Below, piece by piece: positions 50,497 to 59,132 of a stretch of 64,000 bases of DNA. This DNA comes from Woeseiaceae bacterium (GTDB taxonomy: Bacteria; Pseudomonadota; Gammaproteobacteria; Steroidobacterales; Woeseiaceae): the NCBI GenBank assembly GCA_030065915.1, contig JASJCQ010000010.1:1-64000 (forward strand), written 5' to 3'. The stretch's first letter is position 1. The number at the start of each line of letters is the position of its first letter. Below the pieces are notes generated by a model. That model did no database searches and had not been told where the DNA came from. It was given only the letters and a program-made list of their open reading frames with translations. Position numbers and translations under genes: made by a program.

Positions 50497-52335
50497 TCAC
50501 AGGCCGTACATGATCGGCAGGATCAGCGAAAAGCCGATCCACATGATTATGGTCAGCGGAATCCCGACCCGCAGGAAGTCGCTGAACGTGTAACCGCCGG
50601 CGCTGAAGATCAGCAGGTTGGTCTGGTAACCGTAAGGCGTGGCGAAGCTCATGTTGGCGCCGAACAGCACGGCGAGGATGAACGGGTCAGGGCTGACGCC
50701 GAGCTGCGCGGCGATCCCGATCGCGATCGGCGTACCGATGGCCGCCGCCGCGTTGTTCGACACGAGGTTGGTGATGATCGCCATCAGCAACAGGAACGCG
50801 CTCAGGATCATGGGCACCGGCAGCACCGACGTTGCCTCGACGAAGTTCATTGCCAGGTAGTCCGCCATGCCGGTGCCCAGCAAAGCCTTACCCAGCGCGA
50901 GGCTTACGACGATGATCATGACCACCGGGATCGACAGGGCATTGGTCGCGTCCCGCCAACCCAGGCAGCCGGTCGCGATCATCAGGCCGAGTCCGACGAC
51001 TGAGCTGACCGAGATCGGCGCGAGGCCGGTTGCGGCCACGCCGACGACGAACGCCATGATCGCGAGGGCACGTTTGGCTTTCTGCGTATGCGGCAGGTCC
51101 GTCGTACCGTCGAGTACGAGCATCGTGCCGCTGTCCTTGAGCTTCGTGATCGAGTCACGCGAGCCCTGCACGAGCAGGACATCGCCGGCGCGCAGGCGGA
51201 TCGAGTTCAACTCACTGGTGATCTGCGAACTTGGCGCTCGCGCGCGGTGCAGCGCGAGCGGCATCAACCCGGTGCTGGCGCTGAATCGCGCGGCGGTCAG
51301 CGTCTTCTGGTGCAGCGGCGAACCGCGGGTGACGACGACCTCGGCGAGCTGCTGGCCACCGGAGTCCAGCGGCGTGTCCTCGTCGATCGGGTGCTCATTA
51401 TCCGACACGTTATAAAGGGTCGTGCCAAGCAGGCTCTCGTAGTGCTTCAGGTTGTCGGGCGTGTCCTTGACGAAAAGCCTGTCGCCCGGCTGTATGACGA
51501 CCGAGGGCAGCTTGGTCAGGAACAGGGACTCGCTGCGCTGGATCTTGTCGATGCGCATGTTGCCGTCTGCCTTGGCCAGCACCTCGGACAACGTCTTGCC
51601 CGCCGCAAAGCTGTCCTCTTTCACATGCATCTGTGCGCTGAAGACGCGCGGGCTCGTATCCGCCATGGGCGGCGTTCGGTCCGGCAGCATCCTCGGTGCG
51701 ATCAGCCACAGGAACATCAGCCCGAAACCACCGACGATGGCGACGGGTAATACCCAGTCGAAGACGCCAAACTGAGAATGCCCGAGGTCCTGCGCGATTC
51801 CGACGACGAGCAGGTTGGTCGACGTTCCGATCGACGTCGACATGCCGCCGATGATCGTCGCGAGACCCATCGGCATCATGACCCCGGAAATGGGGAACTT
51901 GGAGCGCAGCGACGCGCCGACCAGTATCGGCATCAGCAGGACGACGATGGGCGTGTTGTTCATGAACGCGCTGAGTACGGCGCCGGCGACCAGCGTCGAT
52001 ATGAATGCAAGCACCGGTGTTTTCGACCACGCCTTGCCGACGTAGGTCGCCAGCGGTTGCAGCGCGCCGGTGGTCTCCAGGGCTTTACCGACCATCATCA
52101 GTGCGCAGATCGTGATCAGCGCCTCGTTGCCGAAACCGGCGAAGAAGTCCCTGGGCCCGATGATGACCTCGCCGGCCCTTTCGTAGGGAAACAGCTGGAA
52201 GCCGGCGACGAGGACGATCAGTACGGCGAGCGCCGAAGACTCGAGCGGAATCCGGTCACGCGTAAACAGGATCAGCGCGACGATCGTCAGAATGAGAACC
52301 GCTATGCCGTGAACATCGATTGCTGCTGCCTGCAA
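50497..52335 (-). CDS. SLC13/DASS-type permease with two RCK_C (TrkA-C) domains
   Basis: A 612-residue inner-membrane transporter. Two blocks of membrane helices (about 1-215 and 400-612) flank a cytoplasmic part with two TrkA-C domains (MHVKEDSFAAGKTLSEVL, LAEVVVTRGSPLHQKTLTAARF, GDVLLVQGSR). Signature loops are MNNTPIVVLLMPI near 125 and its counterpart SNNAAAAIGTPIAI near 545. Relatives carry sulfate, dicarboxylates or other anions with sodium. I moved the start to TTG 52335 because AGGAGG lies five bases upstream of it; the GTG at 52353 has no ribosome site. It precedes the trp operon on the same strand. Confidence 0.9.
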   Translation of the reverse strand: MQAAAIDVHGIAVLILTIVALILFTRDRIPLESSALAVLIVLVAGFQLFPYERAGEVIIGPRDFFAGFGNEALITICALMMVGKALETTGALQPLATYVGKAWSKTPVLAFISTLVAGAVLSAFMNNTPIVVLLMPILVGASLRSKFPISGVMMPMGLATIIGGMSTSIGTSTNLLVVGIAQDLGHSQFGVFDWVLPVAIVGGFGLMFLWLIAPRMLPDRTPPMADTSPRVFSAQMHVKEDSFAAGKTLSEVLAKADGNMRIDKIQRSESLFLTKLPSVVIQPGDRLFVKDTPDNLKHYESLLGTTLYNVSDNEHPIDEDTPLDSGGQQLAEVVVTRGSPLHQKTLTAARFSASTGLMPLALHRARAPSSQITSELNSIRLRAGDVLLVQGSRDSITKLKDSGTMLVLDGTTDLPHTQKAKRALAIMAFVVGVAATGLAPISVSSVVGLGLMIATGCLGWRDATNALSIPVVMIIVVSLALGKALLGTGMADYLAMNFVEATSVLPVPMILSAFLLLMAIITNLVSNNAAAAIGTPIAIGIAAQLGVSPDPFILAVLFGANMSFATPYGYQTNLLIFSAGGYTFSDFLRVGIPLTIIMWIGFSLILPIMYGL

Positions 52336-52406
52336 CGCGCCCTCCTGAAACACGCGCTGGCCGGTCGCGTGCTTTTTCGCCGATCGATTTTCGACCGTAT
52401 CGCAAC

Positions 52407-53435
52407 TCAGACGTGCTTCGCAATCTGGTCAAGCGCGTGCCTTTGTTGTAAGGAAGCCCGGACGCATTGAGCCAGACTGTGGCACTCATCCTCTGCGAGC
52501 GGCAGCGAACATGCCAGGCCGGTGACGTCGGCGTGCACGATGAGCGGCAACAGCTCCGTGTTGATGCGCCCCGTTGCGAGGCTGCGATACGCGAGTGCGT
52601 CAACCTCCAGCGCAAGCAGATTTCGATGACGCACCGCCGTCGAATCTACCGCACCCCACCAGCGTCGCAGCCACTCGTCCCTGAACTCTCCGAGTGGCAT
52701 CCCTCGCGTGGGATCCGCACCGAGTATCGCCGGCAGAGGACGTCGTCGCGATGCATGCCACTCAGACCTCGACTGCAGCCGGGCGCTGACCCAGCCGGTG
52801 AGCTGGTGGAGAGCGGACATCGTGTAACGATAGCGCTCGTGCAGGACCGGGTAGCCCACCAGGCGAATGGCCAGGCGGCGATTCATCCAGGCGTCCTGTT
52901 GCATGCCGGGCGTCGGCCACCGCGCGGTATCGAAGCAGGCTTCCGCGGCGTCGACGATACCGTCAATCACGCCGGCGAGCCTTTCGCGATCCAGGATCCC
53001 ATCATCAGACAGGTATTCGGTGAGCACGACGCACTCCGGAAACCAGGCCGATTCGTGCGGTACGTTGAGCCTGCTACCGGACCATTCGCAGTCACCGCGC
53101 TCAGTCGACAGTAACGGGCAACGAGGCAGCACGTCACTCGCCGTTGGCGGCTCGGTTGAGATCAGCAGCGAGGCTTCGCTGTACTGCAGCACCTTGTGCA
53201 GATGGTCGGCCAGCCGATGGCGCTTCGCAGTCGAGCCTTCAATCGCGATGCTCAGGTGGTCGCTTGTCGACGCAATCATCGACAGGCGGTCGGTGTGGCG
53301 AACGACGGACGCGGGCGTCGCAAGGACGCTGTCGGCAACGAGCCTCAGCGCGACCGGTGAGCGGCGCGGGCAGAACCCGCGCCCGAGGCCGGGCGTCGCC
53401 GTCCCGGTGTCGGCGCCTGATGCTTGCCAGTTCAT
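52407..53435 (-). CDS. Conserved-looking hypothetical protein
   Basis: A 342-residue soluble protein without signal peptide or membrane helices. It is arginine- and tryptophan-rich in the middle (DEWLRRWWGAVDSTAVRHRNLLALEVDALAYRSL in parts), with a long helical C-terminus. I see no catalytic motif and do not recognise a family. Codon character favours this strand over the shorter frames opposite. It is divergent from the small gene at 53543 and 53 bases upstream of the SLC13 gene on the same strand, with which it could be cotranscribed. Confidence 0.6.
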   Translation of the reverse strand: MNWQASGADTGTATPGLGRGFCPRRSPVALRLVADSVLATPASVVRHTDRLSMIASTSDHLSIAIEGSTAKRHRLADHLHKVLQYSEASLLISTEPPTASDVLPRCPLLSTERGDCEWSGSRLNVPHESAWFPECVVLTEYLSDDGILDRERLAGVIDGIVDAAEACFDTARWPTPGMQQDAWMNRRLAIRLVGYPVLHERYRYTMSALHQLTGWVSARLQSRSEWHASRRRPLPAILGADPTRGMPLGEFRDEWLRRWWGAVDSTAVRHRNLLALEVDALAYRSLATGRINTELLPLIVHADVTGLACSLPLAEDECHSLAQCVRASLQQRHALDQIAKHV

Positions 53436-53542
53436 CGTTGCAGTGTGGAGGAGCTCTGCGCGACTGGCTTTGGCGGTATCTGGGCAGTGCCGGGAGATTT
53501 TGCTATCGTCGGCGGCGCACTGGCACCCCGGAGCGTGCGACG

Positions 53543-53860
53543 ATGAATTTTAAAGCCCTACTCGACACATGGTCTGCCAGCGAGCCGCCGCCAAAGACGC
53601 GAAAGACCTACGAGATTCACCTGACCGTCGAGGATGCCGCCAGGATCGCCGCGCTGTCCGACCTGTTTCCCGGCATGAGCGTAGAAAGGATCATCGGCGA
53701 CCTGCTGTCAGCCTCACTCAAGCAGCTGCAGGCCGAGATGCCTTACGAGCCCGGAGACAGGATCATCCGTGAAGACGATTTCGGCGACCCGGTTTTCGAG
53801 GACGCCGGCCTGACGCCCAAGTTCCAGGAACTCGTAAAAGCAAGGCTCAAATCTTCCTGA
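53543..53860 (+). CDS. Small conserved gammaproteobacterial protein (type 1 pili tip component-like name in databases)
   Basis: A 105-residue cytoplasmic protein: MNFKALLDTWSASEPPP, then a ribbon-helix-helix-like segment YEIHLTVEDAARIAALSDLF read in parts, then YEPGDRIIREDDFGDPVFEDAGLTPKFQEL. I recall homologues of about this length and ending in Pseudomonas and relatives under a pilus-tip name, but nothing in the sequence (no signal peptide) supports a pilus role. GGAG lies about 10 bases before the ATG. The yajQ gene follows after 44 bases. Confidence 0.8.
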   Translation: MNFKALLDTWSASEPPPKTRKTYEIHLTVEDAARIAALSDLFPGMSVERIIGDLLSASLKQLQAEMPYEPGDRIIREDDFGDPVFEDAGLTPKFQELVKARLKSS

Positions 53861-53904
53861 TTTCGGTCTAAACTGTAGTCCGGACCTCAGGCAGGAGACC
53901 TCTA

Positions 53905-54387
53905 TTGCCCTCATTTGATGTTGTCAGCGACTTCGACTCGCATGAAGCGAGCAATGCCGTCGACCAGGCGAACCGCGAAGTCAACACGCGCTTCGACTTC
54001 AAGGGTACGGGTTCGAAATACGAGCTCGAGGAACCGGCTATCCGGCTGACGTCGCAGAGCGAATTCCAGCTGGACCAGATGATGGACATCCTGAGGCAGA
54101 AGCTGTCGAAGCGTGGAATCGACATCGCCTGCATGGAGGAGCAGGACGTCGAGCTTAGCGGCCAGGAGGCGAGGAAGACCGTCATCCTCCGTCGTGGTAT
54201 AGACACTGACCTTGCGAGAAAGATGGTCAAAATGGTCAAGGGCAGCAAGATCAAGGTCCAGGCAGCGATCCAGGGCGATAAACTCAGGATCAGCGGCAAG
54301 AAGCGCGACGACCTGCAGGCGACGATCAGGATGCTGAAAGAAGCCGACGTGGACCTGCCGCTGCAATACGAGAACTTTCGCGACTAG
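53905..54387 (+). CDS. yajQ: YajQ family nucleotide (cyclic-di-GMP)-binding protein
   Basis: A 160-residue protein aligning end to end with YajQ: MPSFDVVSDFDSHEASNAVD, EVNTRFDFKGT, VILRRGIDTDLARKMVKMVKGS (in parts), KIKVQAAIQGDKLRISGKKRDDLQ in parts, and LPLQYENFRD at the end. Some homologues bind c-di-GMP. The start is TTG, supported by AGGAGA six to eight bases upstream and by exact agreement with the YajQ N-terminus. Confidence 0.96.
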   Translation: MPSFDVVSDFDSHEASNAVDQANREVNTRFDFKGTGSKYELEEPAIRLTSQSEFQLDQMMDILRQKLSKRGIDIACMEEQDVELSGQEARKTVILRRGIDTDLARKMVKMVKGSKIKVQAAIQGDKLRISGKKRDDLQATIRMLKEADVDLPLQYENFRD

Positions 54388-54427
54388 AAACTGACAGACA
54401 ATAAAAAGACCGGCCACAAAAACAACA

Positions 54428-57169
54428 ATGACCAACGGCATCAACAAATCGCTACGACGCGAAGACATCGCATTCGAAGACAAGGATCGCGCGTTGCGCG
54501 AAGACGTTCGGACGCTGGGCAATCTCGTCGGCGAACTGATTCGCGAGCAGGGCGGCGAAGAGCTGTTTGAGCTCGTCGAAACGGCGCGCCAGCGGGCGAT
54601 CCGGCGTCGCGAAGGTGACGAGCGCGAGGGTGAAGAGTTGTCCGCGCTGGTGCACGGCGTCAGCGCTGAACTCGCACTGGAGGTGATTCGCAGCTTCTCC
54701 ACGTACTTCCAGATGGTCAACGTGGCCGAAAAGGTCCACCGTATTCGAAGGCGTCGCGAGTATTTGCTCGACGTCGGTGAGTTCCAGCCGGGCGGTCTCG
54801 AGGAAACGCTACAGAAACTCAAGGCCACCGGCATGACGCTTGCAGAACTGCAGGCGCTTCTCAACGGGATGCGCGTCGAGCCGGTGTTCACGGCGCATCC
54901 GACGGAGCCGACTCGTCGGACGATCCTGCGGAAGGAACAGAAGATCGTTCGTCACCTGATCGACTTGCTCAACCCGACGATGACTCCGCAGGAGCGCAAC
55001 GCAGCGTTGCAGAACATTCGCCTGCTGGTAACGACCGGCTGGCAGACCGAAGAACACCCGAGCGAGCGCATGACCGTCGCCGACGAGCTCGAGCACGTGC
55101 TGTTCTTCGTCACTGACGTCCTGTACCGGGCGACGCCACCGCTCTATGAGAACCTGAGGGCGGCGATCGTCAGGATCTACGGCGAGGAAGGCAAGAACGT
55201 GGTCTTACCGGACGTGCTGCGATTCGCGTCCTGGGTCGGTGGCGACATGGACGGCAACCCGAACGTCAACGCGAAGACGATCCGCGAGACACTGTCCCGC
55301 CAGCGGTCACTGGCGCTGAACCTGTACTTCACCGAATGCGGGCAGCTGTCGACGAAGCTTAGCCAATCGGTACCGCGCGTCGTCGTCAGCGAGGCAGTCC
55401 TCGACAAGATCGAGGAGTATCGCCACGTATTCCAGAACGCCTATCACGCCGTTCCGGCGCGGCATCGGGAGATGCCTTACCGGGTGCTGCTGCGACTGAT
55501 CCAGCAGCGGCTGCAGTCCACCTTTGACGACGACATCTTCCCGTATGAAGACGTACACGAGCTTCGCGATGACATAGAGATCATTGCGGAGAGCCTGCGC
55601 GCGAATCGCGGTGAGCATGCCGGCCTGTTCGCCGTCAAACGACTGATGCGGCGTATCGACACCTACGGCTTCCATCTCGTGACACTCGACGTTCGCCAGG
55701 ATGCCCTCGTGCATCGGCAGGTCGTCGGCGAGTGCCTCGGCGAAGAGAACTGGGAAGACCTGGACCCTGCCGTTCGGGCAGAAAAGATTATCGAGGCGAT
55801 CGAGTCGAAAGAAGGCCTGCCGCAGAAACTCAGCACGCAGGCACGCAAGACGATTGCTGTCTTCCAGGCCATCGCTTTCTGCCGAAGGAAATACGGCCCG
55901 AAAGCCATAGGGCCATTCATCATCAGCATGACCAAGGGCGCCGACGACGTATTGTCTGTGCTGCTGCTGGCCGAGCTGGGCGAGCTGCAGGATCGGCGCG
56001 GCCATATCGCTATCGACATCGCGCCGCTTTTAGAGACGGTCGACGATCTCGACAACGGCCCGGAGATCCTCGAGGCGCTGCTGTCCTCGGAGTTCTATCG
56101 CAATCACCTGGCGACGCGCGACAACCAGCAGATGGTCATGATCGGCTATTCCGACAGCAACAAGGACGGCGGTCTTGCGTCCGCACGCTGGGCGCTGCAG
56201 AACGCGCAGGTCAAGCTCGTCGACGCTGTCGAGGCGCAGGGCGTATCGCTGACGCTGTTCCACGGTCGCGGTGGCACGATCAGTCGCGGCGGCAGCAAGA
56301 CCCATTCCGCCGTGCTCGGTTCGCCGCCCGGCACGGTCAACGGCAACCTGCGCGTGACCGAGCAGGGCGAGATCATCAACGAGAAATACGGGCTGCGCGG
56401 CATCGCGCTCAGAAACCTCGAACAGGTCATCGGTTCCGTCGCTCTCGCGACGGCGATTCCGAAGCACATGGGCAGCGAGAAGCCGGAGTGGCACGCGATG
56501 ATGGACGTCATCGCCGCTGAAAGCCGCAACGTCTACCGCGATCTGATCTACCACACGCCGGATTTCTACGACTATTTCCGCCTGGCAACGCCGATCGACG
56601 TTATCGAGCAGATGCGCATCGGTTCACGCCCGTCGTCGCGTCGCAGTCAGCAGGGCGTTGAAGACCTGAGGGCGATCCCCTGGGTGTTCGCCTGGTCGCA
56701 GTCGCGGTTCCTGCTGCCCGGCTGGTACGGGCTCGGCACCGGCATTGCCCGCGCCGCCGAGCAGTTCGACGACGACGCGTTTCGCGAGATGTTCACCCAG
56801 TGGTATTACACGCGTGCGCTGCGCGCGGATGCCGAGATGGTTATCGCCAAGTCTGACCTCGGTATCTCCAGGCTGTACTCGGTACTGGCAGGGCCGCTGC
56901 ACGATCGGTTCTTCCCCATCATCCAGAACGAACTGAAGCTCACGGTGGACCTGCTGCTCAAGTATTCGGGCCAGGACAGCATCCTCGCCGGGGACTCATT
57001 CCTGCAACGGGCGATCATGCTGAGGAATCCTTATGTCGATCCGATGAGCCTGTTGCAGGTCGACTTGCTGCAGCGCTGGCGAGAATCGGACCGCACGGAC
57101 GAAGCCGTGCTGGAAGCGCTGCTTGCATCGATCAACGGTATCGCCAGCGGGCTGCAGAACACCGGCTGA
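54428..57169 (+). CDS. ppc: Phosphoenolpyruvate carboxylase
   Basis: A 913-residue enzyme of normal bacterial length. Catalytic segments are VFTAHPTEPTRRTIL (essential histidine near 157), GGDMDGNPNV, VTLDVRQDA, MIGYSDSNKDGGLASAR and FHGRGGTISRGG near 610, with the terminal QNTG. It carboxylates PEP to oxaloacetate to refill the TCA cycle. It lies 40 bases after yajQ on the same strand. The ribosome site is weak. Confidence 0.98.
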   Translation: MTNGINKSLRREDIAFEDKDRALREDVRTLGNLVGELIREQGGEELFELVETARQRAIRRREGDEREGEELSALVHGVSAELALEVIRSFSTYFQMVNVAEKVHRIRRRREYLLDVGEFQPGGLEETLQKLKATGMTLAELQALLNGMRVEPVFTAHPTEPTRRTILRKEQKIVRHLIDLLNPTMTPQERNAALQNIRLLVTTGWQTEEHPSERMTVADELEHVLFFVTDVLYRATPPLYENLRAAIVRIYGEEGKNVVLPDVLRFASWVGGDMDGNPNVNAKTIRETLSRQRSLALNLYFTECGQLSTKLSQSVPRVVVSEAVLDKIEEYRHVFQNAYHAVPARHREMPYRVLLRLIQQRLQSTFDDDIFPYEDVHELRDDIEIIAESLRANRGEHAGLFAVKRLMRRIDTYGFHLVTLDVRQDALVHRQVVGECLGEENWEDLDPAVRAEKIIEAIESKEGLPQKLSTQARKTIAVFQAIAFCRRKYGPKAIGPFIISMTKGADDVLSVLLLAELGELQDRRGHIAIDIAPLLETVDDLDNGPEILEALLSSEFYRNHLATRDNQQMVMIGYSDSNKDGGLASARWALQNAQVKLVDAVEAQGVSLTLFHGRGGTISRGGSKTHSAVLGSPPGTVNGNLRVTEQGEIINEKYGLRGIALRNLEQVIGSVALATAIPKHMGSEKPEWHAMMDVIAAESRNVYRDLIYHTPDFYDYFRLATPIDVIEQMRIGSRPSSRRSQQGVEDLRAIPWVFAWSQSRFLLPGWYGLGTGIARAAEQFDDDAFREMFTQWYYTRALRADAEMVIAKSDLGISRLYSVLAGPLHDRFFPIIQNELKLTVDLLLKYSGQDSILAGDSFLQRAIMLRNPYVDPMSLLQVDLLQRWRESDRTDEAVLEALLASINGIASGLQNTG

Positions 57170-57176
57170 CCAAGGC

Positions 57177-57611
57177 TTAAGGCTCGTCGAGTTTCTGTGC
57201 GACCGTCCACTCGTTGGTGTCTTTCTCGGACAGCACCTTGCCAAGTACCGAGATGTCGGCCCGGTGCACGGTATTCGGGTCACCGCTGACCAGCGGATGC
57301 CAGTCCAGCAGGTCCTGCCCGTTCGACAGGCGGCGATAGGCGCAGCTGCCGGGCAGCCAGTTGAAGTCCTTGTACTTGTTTTGCCGAAGCGACATGCAGT
57401 CGGGGACTTCTTTCGTCCGGTTCGAGTAGTCCGAACATTTGCAGGTCTTCAGGTCGAAGAGCCGGCACGCGAGATTCGTGTAGTAGATGTCGCCAGACGA
57501 CTCGTCCTCTACTTTGTGCATGCAGCACAAGCCGCAGCCGTCACAGAGCGACTCCCACTCGGCGTCGGACATCTCGTCGAGTGTCTTCGTTTTCCAAAAA
57601 GGTTCAGACAT
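57177..57611 (-). CDS. YcgN/UPF0260 family cysteine cluster protein
   Basis: A 144-residue protein with the CxxCGxCC-type motif ([15 protein letters not shown]), a second group [14 protein letters not shown] and CMSL, and the family ending in [17 protein letters not shown]. The YcgN group are small metal-binding (Zn/Fe-S candidate) proteins of unknown role. It converges with ppc, with only seven bases between stops. Confidence 0.95.
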   Translation of the reverse strand: MSEPFWKTKTLDEMSDAEWESLCDGCGLCCMHKVEDESSGDIYYTNLACRLFDLKTCKCSDYSNRTKEVPDCMSLRQNKYKDFNWLPGSCAYRRLSNGQDLLDWHPLVSGDPNTVHRADISVLGKVLSEKDTNEWTVAQKLDEP

Positions 57612-57735
57612 TAAGGGTTAGATCGCGTGATTTCGCCAAAACTTTAGGATCGCGGTCTCAAAAACCGGAAGTCAGCAATTGCTTCCGCCCCGGGATTGCT
57701 TCATCGTCGGCCAATCTACCGCCACTGATCAGCGC

Positions 57736-58689
57736 ATGAAAGCCGTTTTTCTCGATTACGCCACGATGGGTCCCGATCTCGACCTGTCACCGTTGTCAGA
57801 GCTGGTCGACGAGTTCGACGTTTACGACGTCACTGAGAGCGACCAGGTCGCAAAGCGAATCGCAGGAAGCCATCTCGTCTTTACAAACAAGATCCGCTTT
57901 AGCGACGAGCTGCTGAAAGCGGCGCCTGACCTCGGCTTCATCGGCCTGACGGCAACCGGGACCGACAACATCGACTTAGACGGCGCGAAATCTGCTGGCG
58001 TTGTCGTCAGCAATATCCGGGCCTATTGCACCCAGTCCGTTGTCGAGCACGTCATGGGTACGCTGTTGATGCTGTCTCACAATCTCGCCAACTACGCCGC
58101 GTTTACGCGGGCCGGAGGCTGGCAGGAATCGGATGACTTCTGTCCGCTGTCCTGGCCGCTGCGTCAGCTGACCGACATGACGCTCGGGATCGTGGGCTTT
58201 GGCGAACTCGGGCGCGGCGTCGCCGCGGCGGCCGGGACATTCGGTATGAAGACCCTGATCGCTGCCAGGCCGGGGAGCACGGACGTGCCTGCAGGACGGA
58301 CAGCGCTCAAGACGGTGTTATCGGCATCCGATGTGATCTCGCTGCATTGTCCGCTGAACGACGATACCCGTGGGATGATTGACGGCGCGGCGCTCAAGAC
58401 GATGAAACCGGACGCGTTCCTGATCAACACGGCGCGCGGCGCACTGATCGATACGCAGGCACTGGCGGATGCGCTTGCAAACGGTGAGATCGCCGGCGCG
58501 GCGATCGACGTGTTACCCGAGGAACCGCCGGTTAATGGCGATCCGCTGCTGGACTATACCGGCGATAACCTGATCGTAACGCCTCACATAGCCTGGGCGA
58601 CCCGCGAGGCACGCCAGAACGCGATCATTGAACTGGCGCTCAATACCCGCGCGTTCCTGGCCGGCGAGAGCCGCAACCGCGTCGTCTGA
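57736..58689 (+). CDS. D-2-hydroxyacid dehydrogenase (glycerate dehydrogenase-like)
   Basis: A 317-residue NAD-dependent enzyme close to HprA: MKAVFLDYATMGPDLDLSPL at the start, ATGTDNIDL, the nucleotide-binding GIVGFGELGRGVA near 155, catalytic arginine in NTARGALID, glutamate in VLPEEPP and histidine in VTPHIAWAT. It should interconvert hydroxypyruvate or glyoxylate and the D-hydroxyacid. The ATG at 57736 matches the family N-terminus; an upstream in-frame ATG at 57679 would add an unrelated stretch. Confidence 0.93.
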   Translation: MKAVFLDYATMGPDLDLSPLSELVDEFDVYDVTESDQVAKRIAGSHLVFTNKIRFSDELLKAAPDLGFIGLTATGTDNIDLDGAKSAGVVVSNIRAYCTQSVVEHVMGTLLMLSHNLANYAAFTRAGGWQESDDFCPLSWPLRQLTDMTLGIVGFGELGRGVAAAAGTFGMKTLIAARPGSTDVPAGRTALKTVLSASDVISLHCPLNDDTRGMIDGAALKTMKPDAFLINTARGALIDTQALADALANGEIAGAAIDVLPEEPPVNGDPLLDYTGDNLIVTPHIAWATREARQNAIIELALNTRAFLAGESRNRVV

Positions 58690-58715
58690 CCGGGGTGCCG
58701 TGAGTCCGCGGTGGA

Positions 58716-59129
58716 TCAGACGCCGATGACCTGCCTGGACCAGCGAACGACTTCCCTGACCCTGGGCGCGGTCATGTCGTAGGCCTCGTCGAAACTGACC
58801 CAACGCCATTCATGGTGTTCCGGTTCGCCGGTGTCCGGGGACGGACCGATGACGACATCGGCCTGGCTCGTGCTCGCGATGTAGTAACGCGCGACCTTGC
58901 CACGGCTGTAGGGTCCGGTCTCCATGAAGCGCTCGCCCCAGTCGAAATTCGCCTCATCGATGCCGGTCTCCTCGTGCAGTTCGCGCACCGCGGTCTCGAT
59001 GGGCGTCTCTCCGGCTTCGCTGAAGCCCTTTGGGAAATCCCAGTACTGGTAAGCGCGCAACAACAGCGTCAGGCAGTGACCGGCTTCATTGCGAGCCAGT
59101 ACGATTCCGCAGGAGAGTTTTTGCGACAT
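58716..59129 (-). CDS. Nudix hydrolase, diadenosine-tetraphosphatase-like
   Basis: A 137-residue protein with a perfect Nudix box, GFSEAGETPIETAVRELHEETGI read over 36-58 (Gx5Ex7REUxEExGU), and the N-terminal SCGIVLARNEAGHCLTLLLRAYQYWDFPKG of bis(5'-nucleosyl) tetraphosphatases, shown in parts. It hydrolyses a nucleoside diphosphate-linked compound. Its stop lies 27 bases past the dehydrogenase stop on the opposite strand. The ABC permease gene ends just upstream of it on the same strand, with three bases between. Confidence 0.94.
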   Translation of the reverse strand: MSQKLSCGIVLARNEAGHCLTLLLRAYQYWDFPKGFSEAGETPIETAVRELHEETGIDEANFDWGERFMETGPYSRGKVARYYIASTSQADVVIGPSPDTGEPEHHEWRWVSFDEAYDMTAPRVREVVRWSRQVIGV

Positions 59130-59132
59130 TCG

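Noticed and set aside
52467..53114. Plus-strand 215-codon frame opposite the unknown 342-residue protein
   Set aside because: Shorter, without ribosome site and with poorer codon character; the minus frame is preferred, although both are uncharacterised.
53911..54891. Minus-strand 326-codon frame opposite yajQ and ppc
   Set aside because: Serine/arginine-rich shadow across two identified genes.
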